From: Halichondria panicea
Taxonomy: Eukaryota > Porifera > Demospongiae > Suberitida > Halichondriidae
Assembly: GCF_963675165.1 (NCBI RefSeq)
Contig: NC_087384.1
Coordinates: 3,494,501 to 3,558,500, forward strand
DNA: 64,000 bases
Reading direction: 5' to 3'
Below are positions 1-11,890 of this stretch, in pieces (the first letter of the stretch is position 1; each line of letters begins with the position of its first letter). The notes below the pieces were generated by a model. That model saw only the letters and a list, made by a program, of their open reading frames with translations. It searched no databases and had not been told where the DNA came from. The position numbers were made by a program, and so were the translations under genes.

Positions 1-1733
1 AAAACAAGTAAGATTTAATAATAATTGAGCAGCATTAATTTTAGTTTTACTACAAACAGTCCAGAAAAAACGTATGCAATGTGAAAGTTGCTAGAATTGG
101 CTGGGAAGCCCCATACAACGTCATCAATGACTAGGTTTCGCTTGAGTTGGTGAACCATAAATGTTAGATACTTGTAATTCCATATTCTGAACTTTTTATA
201 GCCGCTCCCCCAATCGCATCAACATTCATATTGCAAACGTTTTTTCTTTCAAAAATTACAGTACACTTTGCTAATCCGGCTCTCTGAAGCACGGTCACCT
301 CGATATACCCGTTGCTACGTTTGGCATAGATTGCTAGCTTGAATTATTAATACACAAAACTCACTCTGAAATGGGGCCACCTCGCCGTATACTGGTCAGT
401 TTTGGCTGCCTCAAACTTAAGTAATATTTATATCACACTGATTAGCTAGCAATAAGTGTTTTAATGTGTGCTCGAACGTAGCAAGTGCATTACTCAACCG
501 AGAGCATTATTCATCATCCGAGTGCACCATCATTAAAAACACATTGGCTAGCTAAGTGTGTTATTGCTGATCATGAAGCCAAAAACCCTGTTCAAGCTGG
601 TTTTCAGATTAGAAAAAAAGCTACCTAGCTGTATTGCATTTTGAGATGGCTGGGATTAATAAATCACGAGTATTATAAAAAAAAGTGTGCAATAACAACG
701 TATTGCCAAGTCATTTAAAGTACAGTCACATGACTGGATTTGATGGATGTCATTAGCTGTAGGCTTTACTTTTTCGCTTGTTTTTGTTTGTTCTCAATGA
801 GCTAGAGATGATGGGAGGCACTAAAGAAGGACATGATGGATGTGAAAGAAAAAGGAAAGCCTGTTACCACATACATTTTTTTGAACGTGGGCAATATATA
901 AGCCCACAATCGTGACGTAGAGTATTTTCCCACGAATTAATTAAGACACTAGAAAATCTACGGAAGTATAAGGCCCAGGATCTAGGAGCAGACGACTGAG
1001 AGACCAATCCCAGTGCAGAACCAGCAAGAACCAGCATGCCCAGCTCTGATGGCAAGTAGCTCAGTAAATGATAATGATGACTATAAGCTATTAGTCTAGC
1101 AAATCTAGCTCAGCATGGTACAACAAAACTGTATATAGATGAATAGTAGAATCTAAAGTCTATTTGACCTTCATAAAGTTGTCATAACTATATATATGTC
1201 ATACGTACTTCAATGAAATTCATATACCATCTTTGTTAAAAAGCGCTTCTATCTATATGCCTGCATGGGAACGAGGCTAGCTGTAGGTCACATGATCAGC
1301 AATAATGTACGTTTATTACGGCCGGATATGACGTTTTGGGTGTAATGATGTTTTGGGTGTAGTTTGGCAGATGAAAATTGGATACACTTAATTATAGATT
1401 CAAGGTAGCACCGCCACAGCTATTTTCTGAAATGCAGCCAGCTCGCTATTGCGGCCAAACTGCACTGTCTCAAGAGTGACTAATTATATATGTGTTTCCA
1501 AACATTTTGCGTTGTGTGTCAATTACAATGGAACCTCCATATAACGGACACTATTGGGGAAAAGCCTTTTGGCCGTTATATGATAGGTGCAGCTTGTACC
1601 ACTTGTTATATAAAACGATACTTTCTGCATAATTATACTTAAATATACATGTTCTACTTATGCACATGTACGTATGCATGTGTATCACTATAGTGTGTGA
1701 ACATAATTATTATACCATCTTCTATATTCATAG
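1..1733. other. Non-coding, probably UBE3B intron
   Basis: No exon of UBE3B or of another gene could be recognised here on either strand. The exon at 1734 starts in mid-codon after an acceptor, so this stretch is most likely the preceding intron. It holds AT-rich sequence, a pogo/Tigger-like fragment near 1528-1615 (ATGGAACCTCCATATAACGG with an inverted partner), and no long open frame with protein-like composition. Confidence 0.5.
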
Positions 1734-4669
1734 GATTAGCTATGTGCACAGGATGGCGCACTTTATGCTGTATACACAACTGAAGCAACAATCTATTGCT
1801 TTTCTCAAGGGGTTTCATTCTGTCATCTCACCATCTTGGATTGGTACATTCTCTCCCACTGAATTACAGAGCATAATTTCTGGTGAACAGGTCGACTTTG
1901 ATGTTGATGACTTAAGGTAAGAGGGCACACATATTCTTGTACTTGGCTAAACAAAATAATGTTATAGAGCCTAATAGTTATAATAGCCTAGGTAACTGCT
2001 TATTCATGTAGGGCATAACAATATAAAAATAATAATAATATAACCTATACCAGTATGTAGCAAAATTATTACATGGTAAATTGTTGTTTTGCAGGCAGCA
2101 TACGGAATATTTTGGTGGGTATCACTCAAAGCATCAAGTAATCATTTGGCTGTGGGAGATCTTGCGGAATGATTTGGACAAAGAGAGGAAGAAATCTTTT
2201 TTGAAAGCAAGTAGTTTGGTATAATAATCAGGGCTTATCGACCGCCATGATGATATACATAGGCGGGAGAAGGCATGCATCACAGATACTCAGGCTCAAC
2301 AAAATTCATAATATTGTTAGTATTCTAGAAAATTCTTTGCATGCCCTCTTCTCCCGCCTACGACGGTCAATTCAATAACATGTGGTTATAATTATGTCCA
2401 TAATTATACTCTAAAAAGTCGTATAGTACAGTGGAACCTCACTTGGCGACCACTATTTGAAGAGCAACTACTTGGTACAATCAGCCGCTTCTTAGTCCTT
2501 GATCAGCTTTAGCAAATGATAAGAATCCCCCCTCCCCTCTCTGAACCAGAAGAGGTTGGTCACAATTTTAATTGCAGCACGAATTATAGCTTAGATAAGC
2601 CTGCATTCGTAAGTTTGCCATGCACTACTTGCTAACGAAATTCATCACATTCCGTGTATTGTTAAATAGGCAAATGTGCATGTCATGTAAATGATGTTTC
2701 CGCTTTTTGGTGCTTCCCTAGAGGCTGGCCATTGGAACATTGCGAATGGCTGTTTCGAGCTATTAATTAATTGTCCCTGAAAATTTTGCATAATCAAAAC
2801 TGTTGGCAAACTTCCTCTGTGGCTGAATTGCGCTTCAAATTCCTCCTACAAGCATTTGACTTTTCGGTTATAGATCGTCACTCAAAAGGCGGTTTCCCAA
2901 TTGTGTGAGGTTCTATTGTACTAATTAACAGTTTTACCACCAGTCTGTTGCTGCAAACTGTTACCATTTCGCTTAGTATTTTGCCTGTACATGTATTCGT
3001 TACTTTGCTTATCGATTGTGTTTCATTAAAATTATTTCAGTTTGTCACAAGCTGCTCGAGGCCTCCTTTACTTGGGTTTTCTCAGCTTAAGCCTCGATTT
3101 GGAATACGATGTGTGGATATCAGAGATGCAGAGGTGTATTCATGCACACACAATCCTTTTCTAGACTATGTATTTTCTATGGGGTGCCGTGTGTGTTAAA
3201 ATGCCTTTGCAAGAAATGTACACACGTACATCCATGCAGTGTGGATTTATAATTATAACTATGTTCAATACATAATTATTATATCACAGGCGATTATACC
3301 CATAATTATCCATACCGAGTGTGTATACCACCAAGTAAAGCGAGTAATTTTTTGGGGGGGGGGAGGGAATATTCGTGGTTAAAACCCTAAGCACGAAGAC
3401 CTAGGCGCGGTTTACCGGAACGCATGAATGCAGTGCAGGCAATGAAACCAAACGAATTTCACTGTTTTCAAGGCATAAACGATGAATATTAGCTGCATGC
3501 TATACCGCAAATGTTTAACCCGCCCCCCCCCCTCCCATGGCACTTGTACCTAATATTCAGTTAGAACAATTACAAATAGAGCTAGCAATACGCCCTTGGT
3601 ACTGCAGAACTACAAGTAGCTACTTTAGCTGGAAGCCATAAACTTTGACCAGATCCGCCCACCACAGCTGGCTGAGGTTTTGTAGCTATAGTAGTTCCTG
3701 TAGTTAGCTCTGAACTTAGTTACGTTTATTGTTGACAGTCTATACATAATAGTGAGGCAATAATAGTTTAGTTAGGCACTTAGTAAATATCTGTTTTATC
3801 ACAGACATGTATGCACAAATCAAAGCACTGAACTAGTATACATGTAGTTGCTGCATCCTATGGTGTACCTCCTTCACAAGGCCTCAAAAAGGAGGCCTGC
3901 TACTGACTGTTTGCGCATGCGCAAAATTATTGGATAATTTCCCCGTAATGTTTCCATTAAACTGACATTTACCCGAAAAATATCCTGAAAAACATATACA
4001 CACAAAGAACACTACATACACAGATCTATATAGCTAGCTAGCTAGAGACAGAGCTGTACGTTTGGTTACAGCATGCTATTTCTTTTGATAGAGTCTACAT
4101 GTAGACTTCCACCAAGGTTAGTGTCAGATGGGCGTGGCCTGTCCATATAGGCTATTGTCAGCCTTCCCTCCGTTCAGACGATTGCCATCCACACTGTTGC
4201 AGGCTGTGAGTTCTTTGTTAACATAGCAGGCTAAAGGTAGCTATTAGAATGCTATCACACGGTACAGGTTAGAAACCTTCTTCTCCACTTTCTTCAATCC
4301 ACTTCCGTTTGTTGTGACGTCATGGTTTTACTGAGCATTATACGATGATATTCGGAGTCCCCAGTTTCTGGGGATTATGTGGCGCATGCGCAAACAGTCG
4401 ATACCAGGCCCCTCGAAGAGAGGGCCTGGGATCGAGGCTACCTATGGTGTTGATTGTGGCTGCATTTGTTTTTATAGGGTACTCGCGAGAGCCTGGGAAG
4501 TGTAATGAAAGGATTTTTCTCAATTCGAAGTCCTCACTCATCTGAAAAACTTCCGAGTGCTTCTACATGTTTTAATCTTCTAAAACTTCCCAATTATAGA
4601 AAGAAGGCAATTCTGCGTGAGAAGTTAATATATGCCATTTCTGCACATGCTGGCTTTGAATTATCATAG
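1734..4669 (+). CDS. UBE3B: UBE3B-like HECT E3 ubiquitin ligase, C-terminal part
   Basis: These are the last four coding exons of a HECT-type ubiquitin ligase: 1734-1916, 2095-2206, 3041-3133 and 4478-4669, with phases that agree at every junction. The first encodes the [10 protein letters not shown]...LISGEQ-type stretch of the HECT domain. The second and third give GGYH...VIIWLW and [13 protein letters not shown], which fit UBE3B better than UBE3C. The last gives [16 protein letters not shown] and ends in GFELS before TAG at 4667-4669. The catalytic cysteine, which receives ubiquitin from an E2, is the TGT codon at 4568-4570. The intron after exon 2 starts with GC (AAA/GCAAGT at 2207) and ends in TTTCAG. 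Upstream exons lie outside the window or in sequence I could not read. It is a cytosolic or mitochondrion-associated ligase in vertebrates; that role is carried over from the family. It converges on the aldo-keto reductase gene, with 133 bp between the stop codons. Confidence 0.95.
2237..2372. repeat. Hairpin element in UBE3B intron
   Basis: Inverted repeat with arms reading GACCGCC...GGCGGGAGAAGGCATGC and GCATGCCCTCTTCTCCCGCC...GACGGTC around a ~60-bp centre. It lies 30 bp inside the GC-AG intron and has no coding content. It is probably a foldback or miniature inverted-repeat element. Confidence 0.7.
2427..2922. mobile_element. pogo/Tigger-like MITE
   Basis: Terminal inverted repeats start ACAGTGGAACCTCACTTGGC and end in GTGTGAGGTTCTATTGTA, flanked by TA. 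The CAGTGGAACCTC terminus with a TA target is typical of pogo/Tigger-type non-autonomous elements. About 495 bp with no transposase frame, inside the UBE3B intron. Confidence 0.65.
3860..4443. repeat. Dispersed repeat, copy 1 (with terminal hairpin)
   Basis: This ~560-bp segment recurs at 58328-58865, with a shortened third copy at about 62480-62651. Shared landmarks in order are a GCGCATGCGC-containing end, AAATATCCTGA, GGGCGTGGCCTGTC, ATCCACACTGTTGCAGGCTG, TTGTTGTGAC, and a terminal GCGCATGCGCAA followed by a GGCCTGG...ATCGAGGCTA hairpin. The two ends carry an inverted ACTGTTTGCGCATGCGC. No protein is encoded. It sits directly upstream of the last UBE3B exon. Confidence 0.7.
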
Positions 4670-4802
4670 TTTTTATCCACTGCATGTACACTACACAATA
4701 CCTTCACTATTACTATAGAAAGTCTACACTACACAATACCTTCACTATTATAGAACGTCTATGCTACTGTGTGAACATTCTTATTTACCACTAGCTATAT
4801 AG

Positions 4803-5845
4803 TTAACTTTCTGCACGTAATGCACTCCAATAGTTTTTTTCTTCAATACCCTCCCAGTGTGGTTGTTTTAACTGTTCAAAATACGTTTTATATATGTATT
4901 CCTGTACTTCTTCCTCTTTTGATGTTAAAGGTTGTGCAACTGCTCCAATGTTTTCATCAACCATTGCAATATCGTTCATACTCACAAGAGTTGTAACAAC
5001 CTGTGTTTTGAGTTTAAGTACATCAACAGGCCTTACATATATATAGCACTAACCTGTTCACAAGTAGTAGATGAATACTTTAAGGCCAGTTTCGTGATGT
5101 CAACATCTTGCTTCCTGCAATACGCTACTGCATATTTGCATGCCTGTTTAATCTCCTGACTTGCTGGATGCCAACTCTGTATTCCCCGTGGACTGAGTAA
5201 ACCCATGCTCAATGGACTAGCATTAATTATTGGAACACCCATATCATGAAAGAATTCTAACGACTTCAACAGCGTTGAATCATTGAGGGTTAGGCGACAG
5301 TATGTTAGTACACTGTCAATTTTGACTTTGCTGCGCAAAATCACATCTTGTAAAGTAGATAACGAATACCCAGTGATACCAATAAAATGACACAAACCAG
5401 ATCGACGTACTTCCTCCAGGGCTGGAAGGGTTTCATTAACTAATATATCAATCGATGGGGCAAATTCAACGTCATGAACTTGTAGAATGTCAACGTAGTT
5501 CATCTGCAATCGATCTAAACTATCCTTTGCACTTTCAATCACTTTTTTAGCGGAAAAGTCGAACATATTTGCTACATCTCGTTCATAACGTCCAACTTTT
5601 GTACCGATGTAAAACTTATCTCGAGACACATTCTCCAACGCTCTTCCAAGAAATTGTTCGGACTTACCCTGACCGTACCAGTATGCTGTGTCAAAATAAT
5701 TCACTCCTCTGCGCAGAGAATGGTGCACTGCCTTAGTAGCTTCTTCTTCAAGGTGATTTCCATAAACATTTCCAAACCCGGCTCCTCCCATTCCAAGAAC
5801 AGACAAATTGAGTCCAGTGTGACCCAGTTGCCTGTATTTCATCAT
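4803..5845 (-). CDS. Aldo-keto reductase, L-galactose dehydrogenase-like
   Basis: Two exons on the minus strand, 5845-5054 and 5000-4803 (stop TAA at 4805-4803), join in phase 0 across a 53-bp GT-AG intron to give 329 residues, close to the ~320 usual for the L-galactose dehydrogenase branch of AKRs. The fold is an NAD(P)-dependent TIM barrel that oxidises or reduces sugar carbonyls. The catalytic tetrad is visible: Asp52 and Tyr57 in FDTAYWYG, Lys83 in IGTKVGRY and His124 in LQVHDVEF. An acceptor-like CTCAACAG abuts the ATG, so a 5'UTR intron, or less likely an upstream coding exon, is expected. Animal members lack a settled substrate; a sugar dehydrogenase role is inferred from the plant family. 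It is convergent with UBE3B. Confidence 0.93.
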
Positions 5846-5911
5846 CTGTTGAGAAATAAAAGAAAAGAATATGAAAGTGAACCTTGTTGTAACGAAATTG
5901 TGAAATTATAA

Positions 5912-6700
5912 TTGACATTACAACGCAACACTTCTATAAATGTTCGTATGAACTACCAAGCTAATTATAGTTCCGATCTTCAAAGGCAACTGTTTTCTAA
6001 TCGTTGCTTTATATAGATTCACGATCATTCCCCGATGATTAATGAGGTCATTATGGTAAAAAGTTATTGTAACCGTTTTGCCGCTGTGCGCGTGCACGGG
6101 GTGAATGCCTATGAGGATCTTGTTAACTGTGAAGGAGTTTGCTAGCCGTATACAAGTTTACTCGTGTATCCTTAAAGGAAATTCATCACTCTAAGTAGTC
6201 TCATTGGCAGTATAATCCTTTTTCTCTCAAATCCATCTTCATAACCTGTCAGATATATCAAGTAAACTTGCCGTTCATGCAGTTAACATAATTATATCAT
6301 TATCCACTCTTTGAGTTTCCCTGATTCTGGATTCCACCAACTGCGCTCCGAATTACTTGATATCCAGATTTTTGGAAGGGAAATAATTAAATGGTGGATA
6401 TGTATAGATCTAAAACTACACCCTTTGTCCGTTTATATAGGAGGAAATGTATCTTTTGTGCAGGCGACTTGTCTGTTGTCTGAACTTTAGAGGTTTCCGT
6501 TGCAAGTGCACTAGTAGATAGTAAAACAGTTTGTACAAGGCATAATTATGTTGTCCGCTATTTAGAGAATCCATTGTAAGAGCTAGGTTCCACTGTATAC
6601 AGTTACGTCCGTCCACTGTAGCACTAGTAGATAGTAAAAGAAGTTGGTACAAGGCATATGCTGTCCGCTATAAGAGGTTCCACTGTAATACCAATTTAAG
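5912..6700. other. Intergenic, upstream of the AKR gene
   Basis: No gene recognised. It should contain the AKR promoter and 5'UTR. From about 6470 to 6690 there are broken, duplicated pieces of a pogo/Tigger-like repeat (TTGTACAAGGCAT, TGTCCGCTAT, GGTTCCACTGTA) seen also at 34794 and 58183. Open frames here are repeat shadows. Confidence 0.5.
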
Positions 6701-7765
6701 ACATTCTAAAATAATTACTATACTATACTTGTGGCTAGACGGGTGTCGGAGGACGGGACCCAAGCCTATCTACAGTTTTGTTCTAATGCCACTGGCTACA
6801 ATCAGATTACAGTATTTCGAGTGGATTGATCACACCCACTTAACTTTATCACTTGTGAATTTTGCACACGCTAAATTGACTGAGAGGTTTGGCCAACACC
6901 CAAGTGTCATCGCTACTGTACTTCTTCTAAAAGAGGCCTAACGTTAATAATTACGATATTAGCTAGGATTATAATTAGAGACATAGATTTGGTCCAAAGA
7001 GGATTATAAATAGAGGATACTTGAGCAAGTGGTATCCTCGATTTCAAGCCGCCCTAAAAACATTATGGAACTCAAGGTTCAGGTCTGTAAAATGATCCTG
7101 AAGTGTATCCGTGGCCTTCCAACTGGCCTTTTTGTGGCAACTACAGGTGGAGGACGATGCTTTTTAAGTGGAGGAGGTGCCTCACGTATCCTTAAGCTTC
7201 CTGAAAATAGAAGTGTTACTGGCCTCCATTTAGCAAGGCGCCACCAACAAATAATCTCTGTAGCCACGTGGAGCTCTATATGGAGTCTGTCCGCAAAATT
7301 ACTTTTCAGTCTAGGTGGCGCATAATTAGAAGGGCCGTCTCTTTTAGAAGAATGGCTAACACCCACTTGAGATTCATAATGCTATTGCGTAACAGGCCGG
7401 AACAAAACTGTACAAATGTAGTTAGAAAATGCTTGTCACAAATGGTGCAATCTGATTGGTTACTGAGAGGTCCCTTATTTCATTTAGAGACCTCCAGAGG
7501 TCTTCTACAGAGGTGTACTTGCCTATGGAAATTTATGTTGAAGTCATAGTAACCATGATGCAGTGCATCATTAAAAAAATTTTTTTTAAGTATTTTGTGT
7601 TCTGCGGTGCAGCTTTGCAGCTTTTGCTGCGCTCGGGGGCGCTACAGCCTCGGGCCCTCGGGGTATCATAATTCCCATAGAGACCTTGGACTCGTCTATA
7701 ACCAGCTTGGTTCCCGTCCTCCTTCAGGGAGGTTGGCAACGCCCGTCTAACTTGTGGCCACATTT
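6701..7765. repeat. Decayed dispersed repeat
   Basis: Part of this stretch (about 7390-7640) returns inverted at 42940-43115 with the landmarks GACCTCTCAGTAACCAATC, GACTTCAACATAAATTTCC and CACTGCATCAT. The open frames inside have no recognisable domain and are not called as genes. The 3' part ends in a CGGGCCCTCGGGG segment and an inverted GGTCTCTATGGGA, linking it to the foldback group described under findings. Confidence 0.5.
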
Positions 7766-7865
7766 ACCTCCATGTTATAGTTATAACACGGGCACATATT
7801 GCAGTGAAGCACGAGCACTGAAGCCCCGAGGGCTGAGTGCAATACATGCCACTCTGGGTAGTTAA
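7765..7865. repeat. Foldback hairpin with CGAGGG core
   Basis: A GTTATAGTTATAACACGGGC arm is followed by a core AAGCACGAGCACTGAAGCCCCGAGGGCTGAG. A close relative is at 41735-41930. There is no coding content. Confidence 0.55.
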
Positions 7866-8419
7866 GGCCCGGGTCTAGCCTTAAATACCAAAATTTACAC
7901 ATGTTCATACTGCTGTATTATTTGCAACATACAGTGTATGCTGCATCAAAATGATCCAAAATGAAGCTCAATGTTTTCTTTTTCCAAAAAACAAATTAGC
8001 TTAATTCAATTATGCTAATTAGTCCCATAAATGGTGATGACGTCATGGCAGTGTAGTAAGAAGAACTACAAATGCGGACATGAAGAAGCTAAGATAAAGC
8101 AAAAACAAGGCTAGATGAACATCTCATAGCTAAGTACTAGGATCCAGCTGGGGAAGAGTAAGAGTTACTGCATTCTTGAGATACACAACATAGCCTACCT
8201 CTAGAGTGGCTGTCAGAGCTAAAGAAGCCAGCATAGCTAAGGCAGTTTTGCACATATTAATTTCCCCAGCTGGAAACATAATCATGACAACCTACTCTAT
8301 CTTTTAAGGGCCTAACCAAGTACTCTTACCTCGTGTAAGCCCACCGCATTTATTGCTAAAGATATTAGAGAATAGTTCCAGCAGCTAGCTAAGCAAGTAC
8401 CTTGGACACGTGACTTTAT

Positions 8420-9110
8420 AAACTGCACAAAAAAAGACAGAGACAACTCTAGACACAGCTCTATCTCTTCTAGACGCCAGTATCTGCAGCGTATAAGATT
8501 GGCATGACCGACAAATGGCTTGACACAAAATTGTTGGAGTTCCAACGCTGAAATCTGCAAAACAGCCCCACCCCACTTCTGGTGCTGCAAAACAGCCCCG
8601 CCCCACTTACTGCTGCAAAGAAACAGCCCCACCCCACTACTCATGCCACCCCACTACTCACGTATTAGCTGCTGGTCTACGTTCGGCCTCATAACCAAGC
8701 CAAGAAAGCTCGCTTCTACACTGCTGCAAAACAGCTCATGCCCCCAGCAAAAAGAGCCACTTCTAGTGCTACGGTGAAGCAGAATTGACATGCATCACGA
8801 GGTCGAGGACTAGGTCGATCTAGGAACACAGAATCTTCCACAAAATGAATCTTAGACAATTTTAAACCTGCATGGTTGCAAGAAGAAACTCCAGCAGTGC
8901 TGAACATTCATTCCTGCATGGCTGGACATACTTTGATACTTTTTAATTTTAATTTAATTGTCTGTCTAATGCCAGAGGGGCATTTTGTGGTTAGTGCATT
9001 TGGTTAGTGCATTATGACTTTGCGTCAGTGCATTATGACTTTCAGCAGTGCATTATGCTGCATATTGCACTTGGCAACAACGTAGCAACGGGATATAATA
9101 AACATTATGA
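8420..9110. repeat. Dispersed repeat, copy A
   Basis: Starts near AGACAGAGACAACTCTAGACA and runs through TGGCTTGACACAA, AACAGCCCCACCCCAC, CATCACGAGGTCGAG, ATCTTCCACAAAATGAA, GGACATACTTTGATACT and GGGATATAATA. Copies B (9280-9720) and C (41925-42590) share this order. The open frames of about 60-117 codons over this stretch on both strands follow the repeat and show no domain, so none is called. Confidence 0.75.
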
Positions 9111-9279
9111 ATCTCATTAACACTACATAATCTACATTAAATGTTGGCAATGAATAAAATTAATGTTATCAGTGCCTGACCCAGGCCTTAAGTACCCAGA
9201 GCATGCAGCCCGAGTGCACGTGTTATAACTAGTGTATATCCCGAGGGCATAGCAACATAACACTGTCTTAGTAACACAT

Positions 9280-9720
9280 GCACAAAAAAAGACAGAGACA
9301 ACACTAGACACAGCTTCATCTCTTCTCTCTTCTAGACGTCTGCACCATAAAGATTGGCATGACCGACGAATGGCTTGACACAAAATTGTTGGAGTTCCAA
9401 CGCTGAAATCTGCAAAATAGCCCCACCCCACTTACTGCATGCTGCAAAGACTCGTGTAACTGCTGCTCGAACAGCCCTCCACGGTGATCTACGCTCGGCC
9501 TCATAACCAAGCCAAGAAAGCTCAAGCTCCCAGCAAAAAGAGCCACTTCTAGTGCTACGGTGAAGCAGAATTGACATGCATCACGAGGTCGAGGACTAGG
9601 TCGATCTAGGAACACAGAATCTTCCACAAAATGAATCTGGACAATTTTAAAACCTGCATATGGTTGCAAGAATAAACTCCAGCAGTGCTAAACATTCATT
9701 CCTGCATGGCTATGTGTCGC
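9280..9720. repeat. Dispersed repeat, copy B (shorter)
   Basis: Same landmarks as copy A but without the 3' third. A foldback piece with GTGTTATAACTAGTGTATATCCCGAGGGC lies between A and B at about 9190-9260. The same piece precedes copy C at 41870-41925, so the two repeats travel together. Confidence 0.7.
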
Positions 9721-9845
9721 ATATCATTTTGGAGGGCCATCATCTCCTACGACTATACATGCACAGGGATTATTTATCTCTTCCTCTCACTGAAGGCACA
9801 GGAAAGCGTGAGTCGAGTCGAGTATAAAGCGAAGGTCATAATTAC

Positions 9846-10041
9846 ACCGTATAGCGAGTAATTTTCGGAGGACAAAATATTCGTGGTTCAGCAATATTGA
9901 GACATTTCGTGGGTAATATTTTCGTGGTTGCTTATATAGCTTGCACTGCAGGTAAAGGTAGGCAAGGTTGCTTCATTCTTGGTCAGACCTCCAACCACAA
10001 AAACCACGAATATTTTGCCCCACGAAAATTACCCGCTATAT
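9846..10041. mobile_element. MITE, ACCGTATAGCG family (type 2)
   Basis: Begins ACCGTATAGCGAGTAATTTTC and ends ATTACCCGCTATA, with internal arms AATATTCGTGGTT and AACCACGAATATTTTGCCCC. It belongs to the same family as the elements at 61154, 61677, 62154 and 43966. About 196 bp and non-coding. Confidence 0.75.
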
Positions 10042-10126
10042 AATTAATTATAGTCTACTACATAGCCTTTACAAATCCGAGGTAGTACGGTTGAGATAAT
10101 CAATGAACTTACTCTTGCTTATACAG

Positions 10127-10202
10127 GTGCTCCTGACACTGAAACAGTTCTAGCTTTAATCTCCAACCTGCTGCTTTGTTTCCAGCGCAGCCACTATGCA
10201 AG
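10127..10202 (+). CDS. Orphan exon candidate, unrecognised protein
   Basis: A polypyrimidine-AG acceptor (CTTGCTTATACAG) and a GT donor (GTACTA at 10203) bracket 76 nt with one open phase (2 + 24 codons + 2), reading APDTETVLALISNLLLCF then QRSHYA. This looks like a helical-repeat protein exon. I do not recognise the family. Its exit phase (2) does not match the next candidate exon at 11799, so a further exon would be needed if they belong to one gene. Confidence 0.4.
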
Positions 10203-10376
10203 GTACTAGGCCTATACAATATACGTACGTGTGGATGATATCCAGGTTGGGAAAAACTTCTATGTTTTCTTTAATTAATCATGTGATTGAAACGCATCAT
10301 GTGCACCCAGAGGAGGTTGGACGCGCGTCATCCACCGTCAGGTTTTATCACATGCGCTCATAAGATTAGGCAACCA

Positions 10377-10981
10377 TGACAGGGATTTGAGGTGTTCTTG
10401 CAACTGTAATGTCGAGAGCGGAAGTACCTGTCACGTGAACCTTGGTAACAAGATTGAAATTTTGGCTCATTCCAAACCAATTTTTCTCCAATAGAGCCTA
10501 TTCATTTTTGTTAAACTAGGAAAACATCGACTTACACCAGAAAGCTAAGAGCCTTTGGTAAAGGCTTTGCACCACAGCAGGTTGTCAGCTGAAGCTATCC
10601 TTGAGATTCTATTAGTTTTGTGAGCTACTACTTGCCCCAGCCTGCCCGTAAGCTGTTGAAAGTGTATCACTAGTCTCAGTAAAATCTCTCTTAGGCTAGC
10701 TCCAGCTGGATACACAGTTTGTGTGACAGACTAATAGTAGTAGCTCACGATTGGGCTCAAGGATAGCTTTAGCTGTGGTGTTTGGGCTTGCAGATAATTA
10801 TAGATTGCAGATGCAGAGCAAAGCCTCCTGTACTGTATAGGTCGATTTTCCCCCAAAATAAACTAAGGCTTTATTGGAGAAAAATTGGTTTGAAATGAGC
10901 CATAATTACGTAACTGTTCACGTGACAGGTACTTCCGCTCTCGACATTACAGTAGCAAGAACTCCTCAAATCCCTGTACAT
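10377..10981. repeat. Large foldback element (~600 bp)
   Basis: The left arm from ACAGGGATTTGAGG through GTCGAGAGCGGAAGTACCTG and TCACGTGAAC is repeated inverted at the right end, finishing CTCAAATCCCTGT. Inner segments pair as well: GGCTCATTCCAAACC with GGTTTGAAATGAGCC, and AGCTATCCTTGAG with CTCAAGGATAGCT. Almost the whole 600 bp can fold into one long imperfect hairpin. No open frame. Confidence 0.85.
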
Positions 10982-11798
10982 CCAAAGGTCATGTGATGTC
11001 TACCTGCAAATGCACAGTTGGTGTTGGTCATTCTGTGTCACAGGGGCGTGGCAAATGAGCCTTATACGTAGGCAAATCGCCCCAAAAGTCATAAAAAGCA
11101 CTGTTTTTGACAAGATGGGCCGCTCTAGCAAAGAAGAGGCTAGCCTAACTCCTGTAAGTTAGTACAGATGAAAAGTACACTATTGTAGTACATGCTGCTC
11201 AAAAATTAGACCTTAACTAATATAAAATCGAAAGTTGTATTCCTAACATATTTGCCACCAAAAAACAACAAAATGCAGTATTTCTCAGAACTTACTAGTA
11301 GCCCAGACTTCCGTTGAAGCTCAAAAGATGAGCAATATACTCAGGTACATGCACAACAAATTTCAGATCTTAACTCAACAAAATAAGCTACTTCTATTCC
11401 TAACATATTTTCGGAAGTACACATCTTCAGACAGCCATTTTATACTGATGATGTCATGTGATGTAACAGGTGGTGATCCAATGGAAGCGCCAATAGTTGA
11501 ACTTTAAGTACCTGCACTCAAATAGATCATATCACTTTTATTTTAAAAGATATGCCACAAAATGTAAAAAATGTGTACAAAAAAAAAAAATCTACTCTCT
11601 TTGGTTGTTGCACTGTAGATGTATGAAAGATACGCCGCAATAAATGCGGGGGCATAAAATCGCGCGCGCTATGCGCGCGGCTCCATTTTTTTTCTGTACT
11701 TTTGAGCACCCTCCTGCTTCAATCTCTAGAAACGCCCCTGCTTAGAGTCACTAGAAAGATCCAGACTGACCAGGCATGTTATGTTTCAAGATTCTCAG
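10982..11798. other. No gene recognised
   Basis: AT-rich, with two loosely similar blocks around TTCCTAACATATTT (near 11240 and 11395), a run of A near 11580, and a GCGCGCGCTATGCGCGCG palindrome near 11662. A short ATG frame at 11114 followed by GTAAGT could be a first exon, but nothing supports it. Confidence 0.4.
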
Positions 11799-11890
11799 GT
11801 TCTCAATGGCATGGATTCAGTTCTCAGAGCAAAAGATGCAAATCAAATCTTATTTGCAGTACTGCCACTTGAATATAATGCTAGTTTTAG
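11799..11890 (+). CDS. Orphan exon candidate, unrecognised protein
   Basis: The acceptor TTTCAAGATTCTCAG and donor GTATAT bracket 92 nt open in phase 0, reading VLNGMDSVLRAKDANQILF then AVLPLEYNASF. The composition is protein-like, and the other frames are less so. It may be an internal exon of the same unrecognised gene that ends at 18472, but the phases do not join directly. No family recognised. Confidence 0.35.

Noticed and set aside
4338-4545. Complementary 66-67 codon frames
   Set aside because: The + frame enters the last UBE3B exon in the wrong phase and both cover the terminal hairpin of a repeat.
7029-7763. Several 70-98 codon frames on both strands
   Set aside because: They overlap one another and a decayed repeat that recurs at 42940-43115. 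No protein family is recognisable.
8312-9669. Minus-strand frames of 73-117 codons
   Set aside because: They fall in a dispersed repeat present in at least three copies, overlap in several frames and lack conserved domains.
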